Origin: Thiothrix sp.
GTDB taxonomy: Bacteria > Pseudomonadota > Gammaproteobacteria > Thiotrichales > Thiotrichaceae
Direction: 5' to 3'
Assembly (NCBI RefSeq): GCF_028714775.1
Contig: NZ_JAQTLS010000015.1
Location: 1 to 64,000, forward strand
Length of the DNA: 64,000 nt
Below, piece after piece: positions 45,102 through 53,669 of the stretch. The first letter of the stretch is position 1. The number at the start of each line of letters is the position of its first letter. A program made the position numbers and the translations under genes. The notes under the pieces were generated by a model that was not told the DNA's origin, searched no databases, and worked only from the letters and a program-made list of their open reading frames with translations.

Positions 45102-48100
45102 GTATTCACGTCGCTTTAAACCATTTTACTGGCTACAAATTTGACCGTCCGGTAAGTCTGTCGCCGCATGTGGTGCGCCTGCGCCCTGCGGCACATTCGC
45201 GTACCCCGATTTTGGCCTATTCCCTCAAGATCAAGCCGGAAAAGCATTACATCAACTGGCAGCAAGACCCGTTCGGCAACTGGCTGGCACGCTTGGTGTT
45301 CCCCGAAAAAACCACGGAATTCAGCGTGGAAGTCGATGTGGTCGCCGATATGGTGACAATCGACCCGTTCGATTTCTTCGTGGAAGATTACGCCATGAAG
45401 TACCCGTTCAAGTACGACAAGGCGTTGCAAAAAGAGCTGATCCCGTATCTGGAAGTCACCGAAGACGGCGAATTGCTGAAAGAATGGTTGAAAGGCGTTG
45501 ACCTCAAGCAGCCGAATACTGTGCTGTTCCTCGTTGCCATCAATAGCCGCTTGCAGCAAGACATCGGCTACAACATCCGCATGGAACCGGGTGTCCAGAC
45601 CTGTGAGGAAACGCTGACAATCAAGCGCGGTTCTTGCCGCGATACCGCGTGGTTGCTGGTGCAAATCCTGCGGCATTTAGGCTTGGCAGCGCGTTTCGTG
45701 TCGGGTTATTTGGTGCAATTGACCGCTGACCAGAAAGCGCTGGATGGCCCCAGTGGCCCCGAAGCTGATTTCACCGACTTGCACGCTTGGACAGAAGTTT
45801 ACCTGCCGGGCGCTGGCTGGGTAGGGCTTGACCCAACGTCTGGTCTGTTTGCAGGCGAAGGGCATATCCCGTTGGCATGTACGCCATCACCGGGCAGTGC
45901 CGCACCAATTGACGGTTTCACCGACAAGTGCGAAGTGGAGTTTGATTACAGCAATACCGTGCGCCGCATCCTCGAAGACCCGCGTGTCACCAAGCCGTAT
46001 TCCGACGAGCAATGGGCGGATGTGCTGGCCTTGGGTAATCAAGTCGAAGCCGATCTGGTAAGCGGCGACGTGCGCCTGACGATGGGCGGCGAACCAACCT
46101 TCGTTTCCATCGACGACATGGATGGGGCGGAATGGAACACTGCCGCCTTGGGTAAACACAAGCGCGAACGTGCTGGCGTCTTGTTGCGGCGGATGCAGAA
46201 AGTGTTTGCGCCGGGCAGTGCGCTGCAATTCGGGCAGGGCAAGTGGTATCCGGGCGAACCGTTCCCACGCTGGGCATTGGGTTGTTTCTGGCGTCCTGAT
46301 GGCTTGCCGGTGTGGAAAGACCAAAGCCTGATTGCCGATGACCAAAAAGATTACGGTTACGGTCACGAAGACGCCAAGCGCTTTGCTGCCACCCTGTGCG
46401 GTCATTTGGGGCTGGATGACAACTATCTGGTCGCCGGTTACGAAGACCGTTTGTATTACTTGTGGAAAGAAGCCAGCCAACCTGCCAACGTCGATTGGTT
46501 GACCCTGAACCTGCGTGATAGTAAGCACCGCAACGATTTGGTGCTGGCGCTGCAACGCGGTTTGGATACGCCGACCGGCTACGTGTTACCGCTGCGTTGG
46601 GATGATGCCGCGCAAAGCTGGGCGAGTGTGAAATGGTCATTCCGCCGCGAAGAAATGTATTTGATCCCCGGCAATTCACCGCTGGGCTTCCGTTTGCCGC
46701 TGGATGGTTTGCAGTGGACGGCGGAAGACGAGCGCGAAATCGAATCGCAACCGTGCCCGTTTGAAGACCGTCCACCGCTGCCGGATTTCCACGGCGAAGT
46801 TGAATGGCGTTACCGCGAACTGATTGCGCCACCTGAACCGCAGCTCCAGCACGCGGATGCGAAACCGAACACCCCAGAATGGCGTGAAGTGCCGCGCACC
46901 GCGATGTGTATTGAGGCGCGTGAAGGGCGTTTGTATGTGTTCCTGCCGCCGCTAAATTACCTTGAGCATTACCTCGATTTGGTGACAATGCTGGAAAAGA
47001 CCGCTGCCGAATTGAAAATGCCAATCATGCTGGAAGGCTACGAGCCGCCGTCTGATCCGCGTTTGAAATCGTTCAAGGTCACGCCTGATCCGGGTGTTAT
47101 CGAGGTGAATATTCATCCGGCGAAAACGTGGGATGAGTTGGTCAAGAACACGGAAATGTTGTACGAAGAGGCACGGCTTTCACGCTTAGGTGCGGAAAAG
47201 TTCATGCTGGATGGGCGGCATACCGGCACAGGTGGCGGTAATCACGTCACGCTGGGTGCGGCTACGCCAAGCGATAGCCCGTTTTTGCGCCAGCCGGATG
47301 TATTGCGCAGTTTGTTGACGTTCTGGCAGCATCATCCGGGCTTGTCCTACCTGTTCTCCGGGATGTTCATTGGCCCGACCAGCCAAGCGCCACGGGTGGA
47401 TGAGGCACGCGATGAAAGCCTGTACGAACTGGAAATCGCCTTCCAACAAATGCCGCAAGGCCACAACAATCAGCCATGGTTGGTTGACCGTCTGTTACGC
47501 AACTTGCTGATCGACGTGACCGGCAATACGCACCGTGCTGAATTCTGTATCGACAAGCTGTATTCGCCGGATTCTTTCAGTGGTCGCCAAGGTTTGCTGG
47601 AATTCCGTGGCTTTGAAATGCCGCCTCATGCGCGGATGTCGTTGGTGCAGATGCTGCTGATCCGTACCTTGATGGCGCGTTTCTGGAATACGCCGTATGC
47701 GCATCGGCTGGTGCGTTGGGGCACGGCCTTGCACGACCGTTTCATGTTGCCGCATTACGTGTGGGAAGACATGAAGGATGTGTGCGCCGACTTGCAGGCA
47801 GCCGGGTATCCGTTCCAGTTGGAATGGCTCGCGCCGTTCCACGAGTTCCGTTTCCCGGTGTATGGGCGGGTGCAATATTGCGGCATCGGGCTGGAATTGC
47901 GTGCCGCGCTAGAACCGTGGAACGTGTTGGGCGAAGAGCTGAGCAGCCAAGGTACGGCACGGTTTGTGGATTCCTCACTCGAACGGGTACAGGTGAAAAT
48001 CAACGGCCTGACCGATTCGCGCTACGTGGTGGTGTGCAATGGGCGGCGTGTGCCGATGAAAGCAACCGGCGTGCAGGGCGAGTATGTCGCTGGGGTGCGT

Positions 48101-48454
48101 TTCCGCGCTTGGCAACCGCCTTCCGCGTTGCATCCGACCATTGGGATTCATGCGCCGTTGGTGTTCGACATCATTGATACGTGGAACGGGCGTTCGGTCG
48201 GTGGTTGCACTTACCATGTGTCGCATCCGGGCGGGCGCAACTCCGAAGTGTTCCCAGTGAATGCGTATGAAGCCGAAGGGCGGCGCTTCTCGCGCTTCCG
48301 TGAGGAACACACGCCGGGCGTGCTGGAACCGAAGTTCCTGTCGGAAGCCACCCGCGCATTCTATGAACATGGCGCGAAGCCTCAGCCAATGAGTCCGCCA
48401 GTGGAAACCGTGAATGCGGATTATCCGTATACGCTGGATTTACGGCGGGGGTAA
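45098..48454 (+). CDS. Transglutaminase-like protein with C-terminal DUF2126
   Basis: This is an 1118-residue protein. The start at ATG 45098 was chosen because it overlaps the preceding stop as ATGA and begins the known domain (MSIHVALNHFTGYKFDRPV); the longer frame from 45050 lies inside the alpha-E gene. Residues 1-300 are Bact_transglu_N plus a transglutaminase core, with the triad Cys in KRGSCRDTAWLL, His in DLHAWTEVYLPGAGW and Asp in GLDPTSG. The rest, about 310-1118, is DUF2126, with a GGEPTFVSIDDMDG segment and GTGGGNHVTLG near residue 710. It completes the ATP-grasp / alpha-E / transglutaminase operon and is a paralogue of the protein at 22314 in its N-terminal third. Confidence 0.9.
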   Translation: MSIHVALNHFTGYKFDRPVSLSPHVVRLRPAAHSRTPILAYSLKIKPEKHYINWQQDPFGNWLARLVFPEKTTEFSVEVDVVADMVTIDPFDFFVEDYAMKYPFKYDKALQKELIPYLEVTEDGELLKEWLKGVDLKQPNTVLFLVAINSRLQQDIGYNIRMEPGVQTCEETLTIKRGSCRDTAWLLVQILRHLGLAARFVSGYLVQLTADQKALDGPSGPEADFTDLHAWTEVYLPGAGWVGLDPTSGLFAGEGHIPLACTPSPGSAAPIDGFTDKCEVEFDYSNTVRRILEDPRVTKPYSDEQWADVLALGNQVEADLVSGDVRLTMGGEPTFVSIDDMDGAEWNTAALGKHKRERAGVLLRRMQKVFAPGSALQFGQGKWYPGEPFPRWALGCFWRPDGLPVWKDQSLIADDQKDYGYGHEDAKRFAATLCGHLGLDDNYLVAGYEDRLYYLWKEASQPANVDWLTLNLRDSKHRNDLVLALQRGLDTPTGYVLPLRWDDAAQSWASVKWSFRREEMYLIPGNSPLGFRLPLDGLQWTAEDEREIESQPCPFEDRPPLPDFHGEVEWRYRELIAPPEPQLQHADAKPNTPEWREVPRTAMCIEAREGRLYVFLPPLNYLEHYLDLVTMLEKTAAELKMPIMLEGYEPPSDPRLKSFKVTPDPGVIEVNIHPAKTWDELVKNTEMLYEEARLSRLGAEKFMLDGRHTGTGGGNHVTLGAATPSDSPFLRQPDVLRSLLTFWQHHPGLSYLFSGMFIGPTSQAPRVDEARDESLYELEIAFQQMPQGHNNQPWLVDRLLRNLLIDVTGNTHRAEFCIDKLYSPDSFSGRQGLLEFRGFEMPPHARMSLVQMLLIRTLMARFWNTPYAHRLVRWGTALHDRFMLPHYVWEDMKDVCADLQAAGYPFQLEWLAPFHEFRFPVYGRVQYCGIGLELRAALEPWNVLGEELSSQGTARFVDSSLERVQVKINGLTDSRYVVVCNGRRVPMKATGVQGEYVAGVRFRAWQPPSALHPTIGIHAPLVFDIIDTWNGRSVGGCTYHVSHPGGRNSEVFPVNAYEAEGRRFSRFREEHTPGVLEPKFLSEATRAFYEHGAKPQPMSPPVETVNADYPYTLDLRRG

Positions 48455-48464
48455 GAAATCCGAA

Positions 48465-48491
48465 GCGGGGTGGGCTTGATGCCTGCCCTGC
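48465..48491 (+). terminator. Hairpin after the transglutaminase/DUF2126 gene
   Basis: GCGGGGTGGGC and GCCTGCCCTGC pair over 11 positions (three G-T pairs) around a five-base loop, 11 bases after the stop at 48454. Only two T follow, so termination is probable but not certain. Confidence 0.5.
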
Positions 48492-48537
48492 TTGCGCCTA
48501 TAGTCAGATATACCTACATTACTAGAGAACGCGCTCT

Positions 48538-48792
48538 ATGACTGCGATCACTATTCAAATACCCGACTCCGTATTACCCGTTTTACACCTTGACCCGGCA
48601 GGGTTTGTGCAGGAAATGCGCCTTGCAGCAGCTATTAAGTGGTATGAGTTGCGGCGTGTCTCGCAGGAAAAAGCGGCAGAAATTGCCGGGATCAGCCGCG
48701 CTGACTTCATTACAGCGCTGTCGTTGGCGAAAGTTTCCCCGTTTCAACTAACGGCAGATGAGGTGCGCGAGGAATTGCATGACCTCTACTAA
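48538..48792 (+). CDS. UPF0175-family antitoxin-like protein
   Basis: This 84-residue protein matches UPF0175: an N-terminal ITIQIPDSVLPVLHLDP strand region, FVQEMRLAAAIKWYELRRVSQEKAAEIAGISRADFITAL with a helix-turn-helix, and a C-terminal SPFQLTADEVREEL tail. The family usually precedes a DUF3368 (PIN-like) gene as a putative toxin-antitoxin pair. Here the partner's first codons overlap the end of this gene but stop early. The hairpin and bases TTGATG-N16-CTATAG upstream may give it a promoter. Confidence 0.82.
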   Translation: MTAITIQIPDSVLPVLHLDPAGFVQEMRLAAAIKWYELRRVSQEKAAEIAGISRADFITALSLAKVSPFQLTADEVREELHDLY

Positions 48793-48835
48793 ATGTGTCG
48801 TCATTAATGCCTTTCCACTAGCTATTTTCTTATAA
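48779..48835 (+). pseudogene. Remnant of a DUF3368 (PIN-like) toxin gene
   Basis: An ATG overlapping the last codons of the UPF0175 gene starts a frame of 18 residues, MTSTKCVVINAFPLAIFL, then a stop. The VVINAFPLAI stretch resembles the first strand of DUF3368 proteins (VVISDTSPLI-like) that follow UPF0175. Everything after it is gone, and the minus-strand membrane protein gene begins its last codons here. This looks like a toxin gene cut by a deletion or insertion. The match is short, so the call is tentative. Confidence 0.45.
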
Positions 48836-50392
48836 CCAGCTAATCAGCCACGCCGGAATAAACCGAGCCAATTCTGTCGGATACCATTCATTTGCCAGAT
48901 ATAAAACATACGAATAACCAAGCAGAATAAAACTCACGACTAGTGCGGTATGCAACCACTGCACTTTGCGGGCACGCTGTAGAAATGTTTGTAGACGTGT
49001 TTCAGGAATAGCACTGCCGTAAATGCTGTCTTCTTCTTCCAGCAGCTTTTTATGTCGAGCCTGCAATAACACCAGCGATAGCCATTCCAAACCAGCCAAT
49101 CCGCAGCAAAGCCATAATGCCCATTGGCGCAAACCCGGCGGGGGAAGGTGAAGTTCTGCCAGCTTCGTAAACGGCTTGCTGATGCTGTCGCCTAGAGTAT
49201 CGACCCACGCCTGCACGCCGGGAATATAACTGGCTGCCAACAATAAAATACCCAACAGTGCCATAAAACCCAGCCACTTGCTTGCCACAACCCGAATAGC
49301 GGCAATATCCCGTACCTCCTCCAAACTCTTGCCTTCAAACGGAGGGCGCAACAGCAACGCCAGCGGAAACCACAGCCACAACGTCGCCTTCAAACTCCAC
49401 CGCCAAATAAACGCAGGTAAATAAAATATAGGGATAAATGCCATGTTAAACCATCTTATTCCCGTGTTTTCCTTGTTGATTTCATTTGTCATGCCAAGCA
49501 CTGATAGGCTCGGATTTATTTCCATCGAGCCAGGTATTAATTCGGGCATGTGAAATGCATCTATTGTTGAGATAAGTTTTATCCAATTATAAGGGAGTTG
49601 TTTTAATCCTGCTGTAATGCATTGAAGTACTGCCAATAGTCTAATTAACAAGGCTCTGAAGAAAATACCAATGCCTATTTGTATGCCGGTTATTAAGTAT
49701 GTTGGTCTGCTGATTTTTAAGTCTATGGGTTTGTTAATGTCGCCCATAATTACATAATTTGTAACAAAAGCACTTGATAATGCAAACGCAACAATAAATC
49801 CTGATATAAATATGCCGATAATTGTCCCGATACCCCCAATAAGATCACTTGCTTGTATATTTGCAATAACTGAGCCAATCATTGTGTATAATCCAATGAT
49901 TCGATTGGTTATTTCTCCAAGGCCAAATATTGTAGTGGTAAGTATGAATATTCCAGAAAAAACAAGCATTCCAGAAAAGATTGATATTAAGAATAGTTGA
50001 ATGTCATTATCTTTTGGCAATATGGTTTGAGATAAAAAGAAAGAGAACAATAATGACATTAATAATACTGTTAATGAGGTTATTGTTTTTTCCAGTGTGG
50101 ATGTATCCTCCCATCTTCTACAAAAAGATTGTAAATAATTGGTCAGCCAATTTATGCTCAATTCTCTGGATTCAGATGAGTGTAATAACATAATCGGTGC
50201 GGCAACCGCGCTGATGAGCAGCCACCATTGGTGCTCGAAGTGGAAAGCGAGCCAGCCGTATAAGCCGAGGGCGCAGAATGTTTCCAGCACGGAGAGCAAT
50301 GAAATTTGCCCCGCCGCGATGGATTCATCGGTGGAGTGCCAGACCCAGCTACGGGCAGGTTTGCTGGTGTCAGGCTGTTCGGGAGTGGTCAT
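48830..50392 (-). CDS. Large polytopic membrane protein of unknown function
   Basis: This 520-residue protein has about ten membrane helices (near 30-50, 53-70, 105-123, 133-155, 165-185, 190-215, 235-262, 315-345, 372-392, 412-432 and 462-485). I do not recognise a family, and no transport signature was found. The central part (bases about 49440-50160) is strikingly AT-rich, while both ends have normal composition. This may mark a mosaic gene or a poorly conserved centre. It ends on top of the toxin remnant, so it may have arrived with the event that broke that gene. Confidence 0.65.
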   Translation of the reverse strand: MTTPEQPDTSKPARSWVWHSTDESIAAGQISLLSVLETFCALGLYGWLAFHFEHQWWLLISAVAAPIMLLHSSESRELSINWLTNYLQSFCRRWEDTSTLEKTITSLTVLLMSLLFSFFLSQTILPKDNDIQLFLISIFSGMLVFSGIFILTTTIFGLGEITNRIIGLYTMIGSVIANIQASDLIGGIGTIIGIFISGFIVAFALSSAFVTNYVIMGDINKPIDLKISRPTYLITGIQIGIGIFFRALLIRLLAVLQCITAGLKQLPYNWIKLISTIDAFHMPELIPGSMEINPSLSVLGMTNEINKENTGIRWFNMAFIPIFYLPAFIWRWSLKATLWLWFPLALLLRPPFEGKSLEEVRDIAAIRVVASKWLGFMALLGILLLAASYIPGVQAWVDTLGDSISKPFTKLAELHLPPPGLRQWALWLCCGLAGLEWLSLVLLQARHKKLLEEEDSIYGSAIPETRLQTFLQRARKVQWLHTALVVSFILLGYSYVLYLANEWYPTELARFIPAWLISWL

Positions 50393-50437
50393 CGGGATAA
50401 TCCGCCCAAGGGGTACATAAGGCGGATTTTATACCAT

Positions 50438-50674
50438 TTAACCCTGTTCCCACATCACTTCCATATCGTCGGAATCGCCCAAAGCTTGTTCCAACATAGC
50501 AACAAGCGCTGGGTCAGCGCCTTGTTCCTTGAAGATTTCGATCTGGGCGCGGTTGAGCCAGTAATCGGTGTCTTCGCGGCTTTCTTCTTCGAGTTGGTCG
50601 ATGAGGAATTGCAGTTGCGCGTCGGTCAATGTGCCGATGGTTGCGCCGGTGTCTTTGTTTTTGAGTGTGATCAT
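50438..50674 (-). CDS. Small acidic protein, conserved hypothetical
   Basis: This 78-residue acidic protein begins MITLKNKDTGATIGTLTDAQLQFLIDQLEEE and has the later segment DYWLNRAQIEIFKEQGADPALVAMLEQAL. I recall similar proteins in other proteobacteria without a function. ATG 50674 was chosen because AAGGAG lies 6 bases upstream; the longer frame from 50755 adds an untypical leader. It lies 14 bases after the DUF2062 gene, so they may share a transcript. Confidence 0.7.
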   Translation of the reverse strand: MITLKNKDTGATIGTLTDAQLQFLIDQLEEESREDTDYWLNRAQIEIFKEQGADPALVAMLEQALGDSDDMEVMWEQG

Positions 50675-50688
50675 GGGTTGCTCCTTAT

Positions 50689-51216
50689 TTAACTGACGTT
50701 CGTCTTGTCCCGCTTGCGCCGTTCTTTTAGGTGTTGCAGGATGTATAACCGCCATACCAGATGCAGGCCGTAGAAACCAATAATGGCAGAAACAAACGCT
50801 AAGCTAAACGCCCCGGTCATTAATGGTTTCCAAAGTGGCAAAAAGCCGTGGGTAAGCCAATGCAAGCTGGCTTCAAATTTGAAGTGTTTGGCGGGGGATT
50901 GCAGCAGCAGTACACCGAGTTTGTAGTCCGCGTAATACATCGGCCCCATCGTCAACGGATTGTTGATAAACACTGTGACCAAGGCAATGGGCAGGTTGGT
51001 GCGGAACAGCACCACCAATAAGGCAACCAATAAAACGTGGAAGGGTACGGGCAGCCACATGACGAATAGCCCAATGGCAACGGCGGATGGGATAGTCCTG
51101 CGGTTCAGTTGCCATAAGCAAGCAAGGTGTAAGGTATTGCCCAAGAACTGCAAATGCTTGTGTTGCTTGATTGTTTCAGGGGACGGCGACAACTTGCGAA
51201 AAAATTTTCTCGGCAT
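50689..51216 (-). CDS. DUF2062 membrane protein
   Basis: This protein of about 175 residues matches DUF2062: PRKFFRKLSP start, HLACLWQLNRRTIPSAVAIGLFVMWLPVPFHVLLV helix pair, FINNPLTMGPMYYADYKLG (the conserved NPxT segment) and two further helices near the C-terminus. The function is unknown. A GTG at 51228 is in the same frame, but MPRKFF at 51216 is the usual family start. It is divergent from comEC, with about 50 bases between the starts. Confidence 0.82.
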   Translation of the reverse strand: MPRKFFRKLSPSPETIKQHKHLQFLGNTLHLACLWQLNRRTIPSAVAIGLFVMWLPVPFHVLLVALLVVLFRTNLPIALVTVFINNPLTMGPMYYADYKLGVLLLQSPAKHFKFEASLHWLTHGFLPLWKPLMTGAFSLAFVSAIIGFYGLHLVWRLYILQHLKERRKRDKTNVS

Positions 51217-51269
51217 GAAGCACAACACAACAGAATAAGAAGCACCGCATTATCCATGGTTTCTCCCTT

Positions 51270-53627
51270 ATGCGCACCTTTTCAGTGAGTTTTTTTCTCG
51301 GCACGTTGCTGCTGTTGGTTTTGCCGCGCCTGCCCGAACCCAATGTGCTGTTTTTATTAGCAGTTTGCGCAGTTATTGTGCTGGCAAGCGCATGGGTGGT
51401 TATTGTCCGGCGGGGCTGGCGGAAATGGCCTGTATTGGCGTTGACGGGGGTGCTGGCGGGTAGTTTGTACGCGCTGTCGGTGGCAAGCAATGTCCATTCC
51501 TCGTGGTTGCCACAAGCGCAGGAAGGTGAGGATATTTTGCTGGAAGGCGTCATTGCCGACCTGCCAGAACGTCGGGAAGATGGTTTGCATTTCTTGCTGG
51601 ACGCTGATTCCTCCGCCTACACGGGGCGTTTGCGCTTGGGCTGGTATGAGGATGATGCGCCGGAAATGCGGGCGGGTGAACGCTGGCAATTGCTCGTGCG
51701 GGGCAAGCGCCCCAACGGTTTTTCTAATCCTAATGGCTTCGATTACGAGCAATGGTTGTTCGCGCAACGTATTGGCGGTACGGGCTATGTGCGCAAGTCT
51801 GCCGATAACCAACGGCTGGCGGAAGCGCCTTGGTGGTCGGTGGATAATGTGCGCCAGCAAGTGCGTGATGCGATTGCCACGGCCTTGCCGGATGCGTCGA
51901 TGTTGGGTGTGGTGCAAGGGTTGGCGGTTGCGGATACGGCAGCGGTGACGCAAGACCAATGGGAAATATTCCGCAAAACCGGCACGATCCACTTGCTGGC
52001 GATTTCCGGTTTGCACATCACCATGATGGCAGGGCTAGGATTGCTGCCAGTCTGGCTGGTGTGGCGCTTATTCCCCAACCTGTATTTGCGGTTGCCGTTG
52101 CGGGTGGCAGCGGGGTTGTTGGGTGGCGGCTTGGCAACGGGGTATTCCTTGCTGGCGGGTTTCAACATCCCGACCCAACGGACGTTGGCGATGTTGCTGG
52201 TGATGGTGTTGGGGCTGGTATGGCGGCGGCAAATCCCGTTCAGCGTGACGCTGTGTTTGGCCTTGCTGCTGGTATTGCTGTTAGACCCGCTGGCGTCATT
52301 GTCGGTGGGGTTTTGGTTGTCATTCCTGTCGGTGATGTTGCTGGTGCTGTTGGGCGGGCGGCAACGTAAGGCGGGGAAAGCGGCGGTGGTGTGGGTGCAG
52401 TTGTTGATGTCGTTGGGGACAATTCCGCTGGCCGCAGGCTTTTTTGGCATGGTGTCTTTGAGTTCCCCGCTGGCGAATATGCTAGCAATTCCCGTGGTAA
52501 CGTTTGTAGTCACGCCTTTGGTGTTGCTGGGGATGCTGTTGTGCGGCTGGTGGTCAACGGGTGCGGCCTTGGTATGGTCAGCGGCGGCGTGGTTGTTGGA
52601 TTGGTTGGGGCAGGCATTGGCTTGGTTGGCTGATTTGCCGCTGTCTGCCGTTTATCTGCCATTGGTTCCGTTGCCGTGGCTAGCGCTGGCGCTATTGGGG
52701 TTTGTGCTGTTATGTCTGCCGCGTGGTTTGCCGGGGCGTTGGTTGGGTGTCTTGCTGCTATTGCCGATGTTGCTGTACAGCCCGGATAGGCCGGAAGCGG
52801 GTGCGTTCCGGGTGGATGTGCTGGATGTTGGGCAAGGTTTGGCAAGCGTGGTGCAGACCGCGCAGCATACCTTGGTGTTTGATACCGGGCCGAAAAGTTC
52901 GGAAACGTTTGATACGGGCGAATTAGTGTTGCTGCCGTGGCTGCGTGGGCAGGGGATTTCGCACCTTGACCGGCTGATTGTCTCCCACGCTGATAACGAC
53001 CACAGCGGCGGGGCGCAAGCCTTATGGGCGGAAATGCCCGCCGATGACCTGTGGGTTAGTCACCTGCAAACCTTGCCGGGTGTAGCGGAAAATTTGTGCG
53101 GACGCGGGCAGCATTGGGAGTGGGATGGTGTGACGTTTACCATCCTGAGTCCGGCGGAAGGTTTACACGAAGCCAGTGATAATAACCGTGCTTGCGTGCT
53201 GCGGGTAGCGAATGCCCACCACAGCATGTTGTTCACGGCGGATATTGAGCGTCCGGCGGAGGAGTGGCTGGTGGAAGCGGGCGGTTTGGCGTCTGAGGTG
53301 CTGCAAGTTCCGCATCATGGCAGCAAAACATCCTCCAGCCCGGACTTCATCAATGCAGTCGCGCCCCAGTTGGCGATTATCACCAGCGGCTACCGCAACC
53401 GTTTCCATCACCCCAATCCGTCGGTGGTGGAACGTTACACAGCGCGTGATATTAAATTGCTTGATACAGTCGATGGCGGTGAATTGTGCCTTGATTTTCC
53501 TGCGTTTACCGATAATCTGCGTATTCGTGAATGGCGGCGGGAACAAAAGCACGTTTGGCAAGATTACATGCGAAGGTTACGTAGCGGAACGGGATTATTT
53601 GTGCCAGAATCCAGTCAGCCCCATTAA
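51270..53627 (+). CDS. comEC: ComEC/Rec2 DNA uptake channel
   Basis: This 785-residue inner-membrane protein has the full ComEC order. An N-terminal DUF4131/OB-like part is followed by the competence channel with about eight helices (about 220-500, GTIHLLAISGLHITMMAGLG at its start). A C-terminal metallo-beta-lactamase domain (about 515-770) has the metal site SHADNDHSGG and a VPHHGSKTSSS segment. ComEC carries single-stranded DNA into the cytoplasm, and the last domain is thought to degrade the other strand. The gene is intact, so natural competence is possible. Confidence 0.93.
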   Translation: MRTFSVSFFLGTLLLLVLPRLPEPNVLFLLAVCAVIVLASAWVVIVRRGWRKWPVLALTGVLAGSLYALSVASNVHSSWLPQAQEGEDILLEGVIADLPERREDGLHFLLDADSSAYTGRLRLGWYEDDAPEMRAGERWQLLVRGKRPNGFSNPNGFDYEQWLFAQRIGGTGYVRKSADNQRLAEAPWWSVDNVRQQVRDAIATALPDASMLGVVQGLAVADTAAVTQDQWEIFRKTGTIHLLAISGLHITMMAGLGLLPVWLVWRLFPNLYLRLPLRVAAGLLGGGLATGYSLLAGFNIPTQRTLAMLLVMVLGLVWRRQIPFSVTLCLALLLVLLLDPLASLSVGFWLSFLSVMLLVLLGGRQRKAGKAAVVWVQLLMSLGTIPLAAGFFGMVSLSSPLANMLAIPVVTFVVTPLVLLGMLLCGWWSTGAALVWSAAAWLLDWLGQALAWLADLPLSAVYLPLVPLPWLALALLGFVLLCLPRGLPGRWLGVLLLLPMLLYSPDRPEAGAFRVDVLDVGQGLASVVQTAQHTLVFDTGPKSSETFDTGELVLLPWLRGQGISHLDRLIVSHADNDHSGGAQALWAEMPADDLWVSHLQTLPGVAENLCGRGQHWEWDGVTFTILSPAEGLHEASDNNRACVLRVANAHHSMLFTADIERPAEEWLVEAGGLASEVLQVPHHGSKTSSSPDFINAVAPQLAIITSGYRNRFHHPNPSVVERYTARDIKLLDTVDGGELCLDFPAFTDNLRIREWRREQKHVWQDYMRRLRSGTGLFVPESSQPH

Positions 53628-53669
53628 TTCAAATATCGGTAAGCCCGAAGTAGCTGGCCAGTAGGAGCC

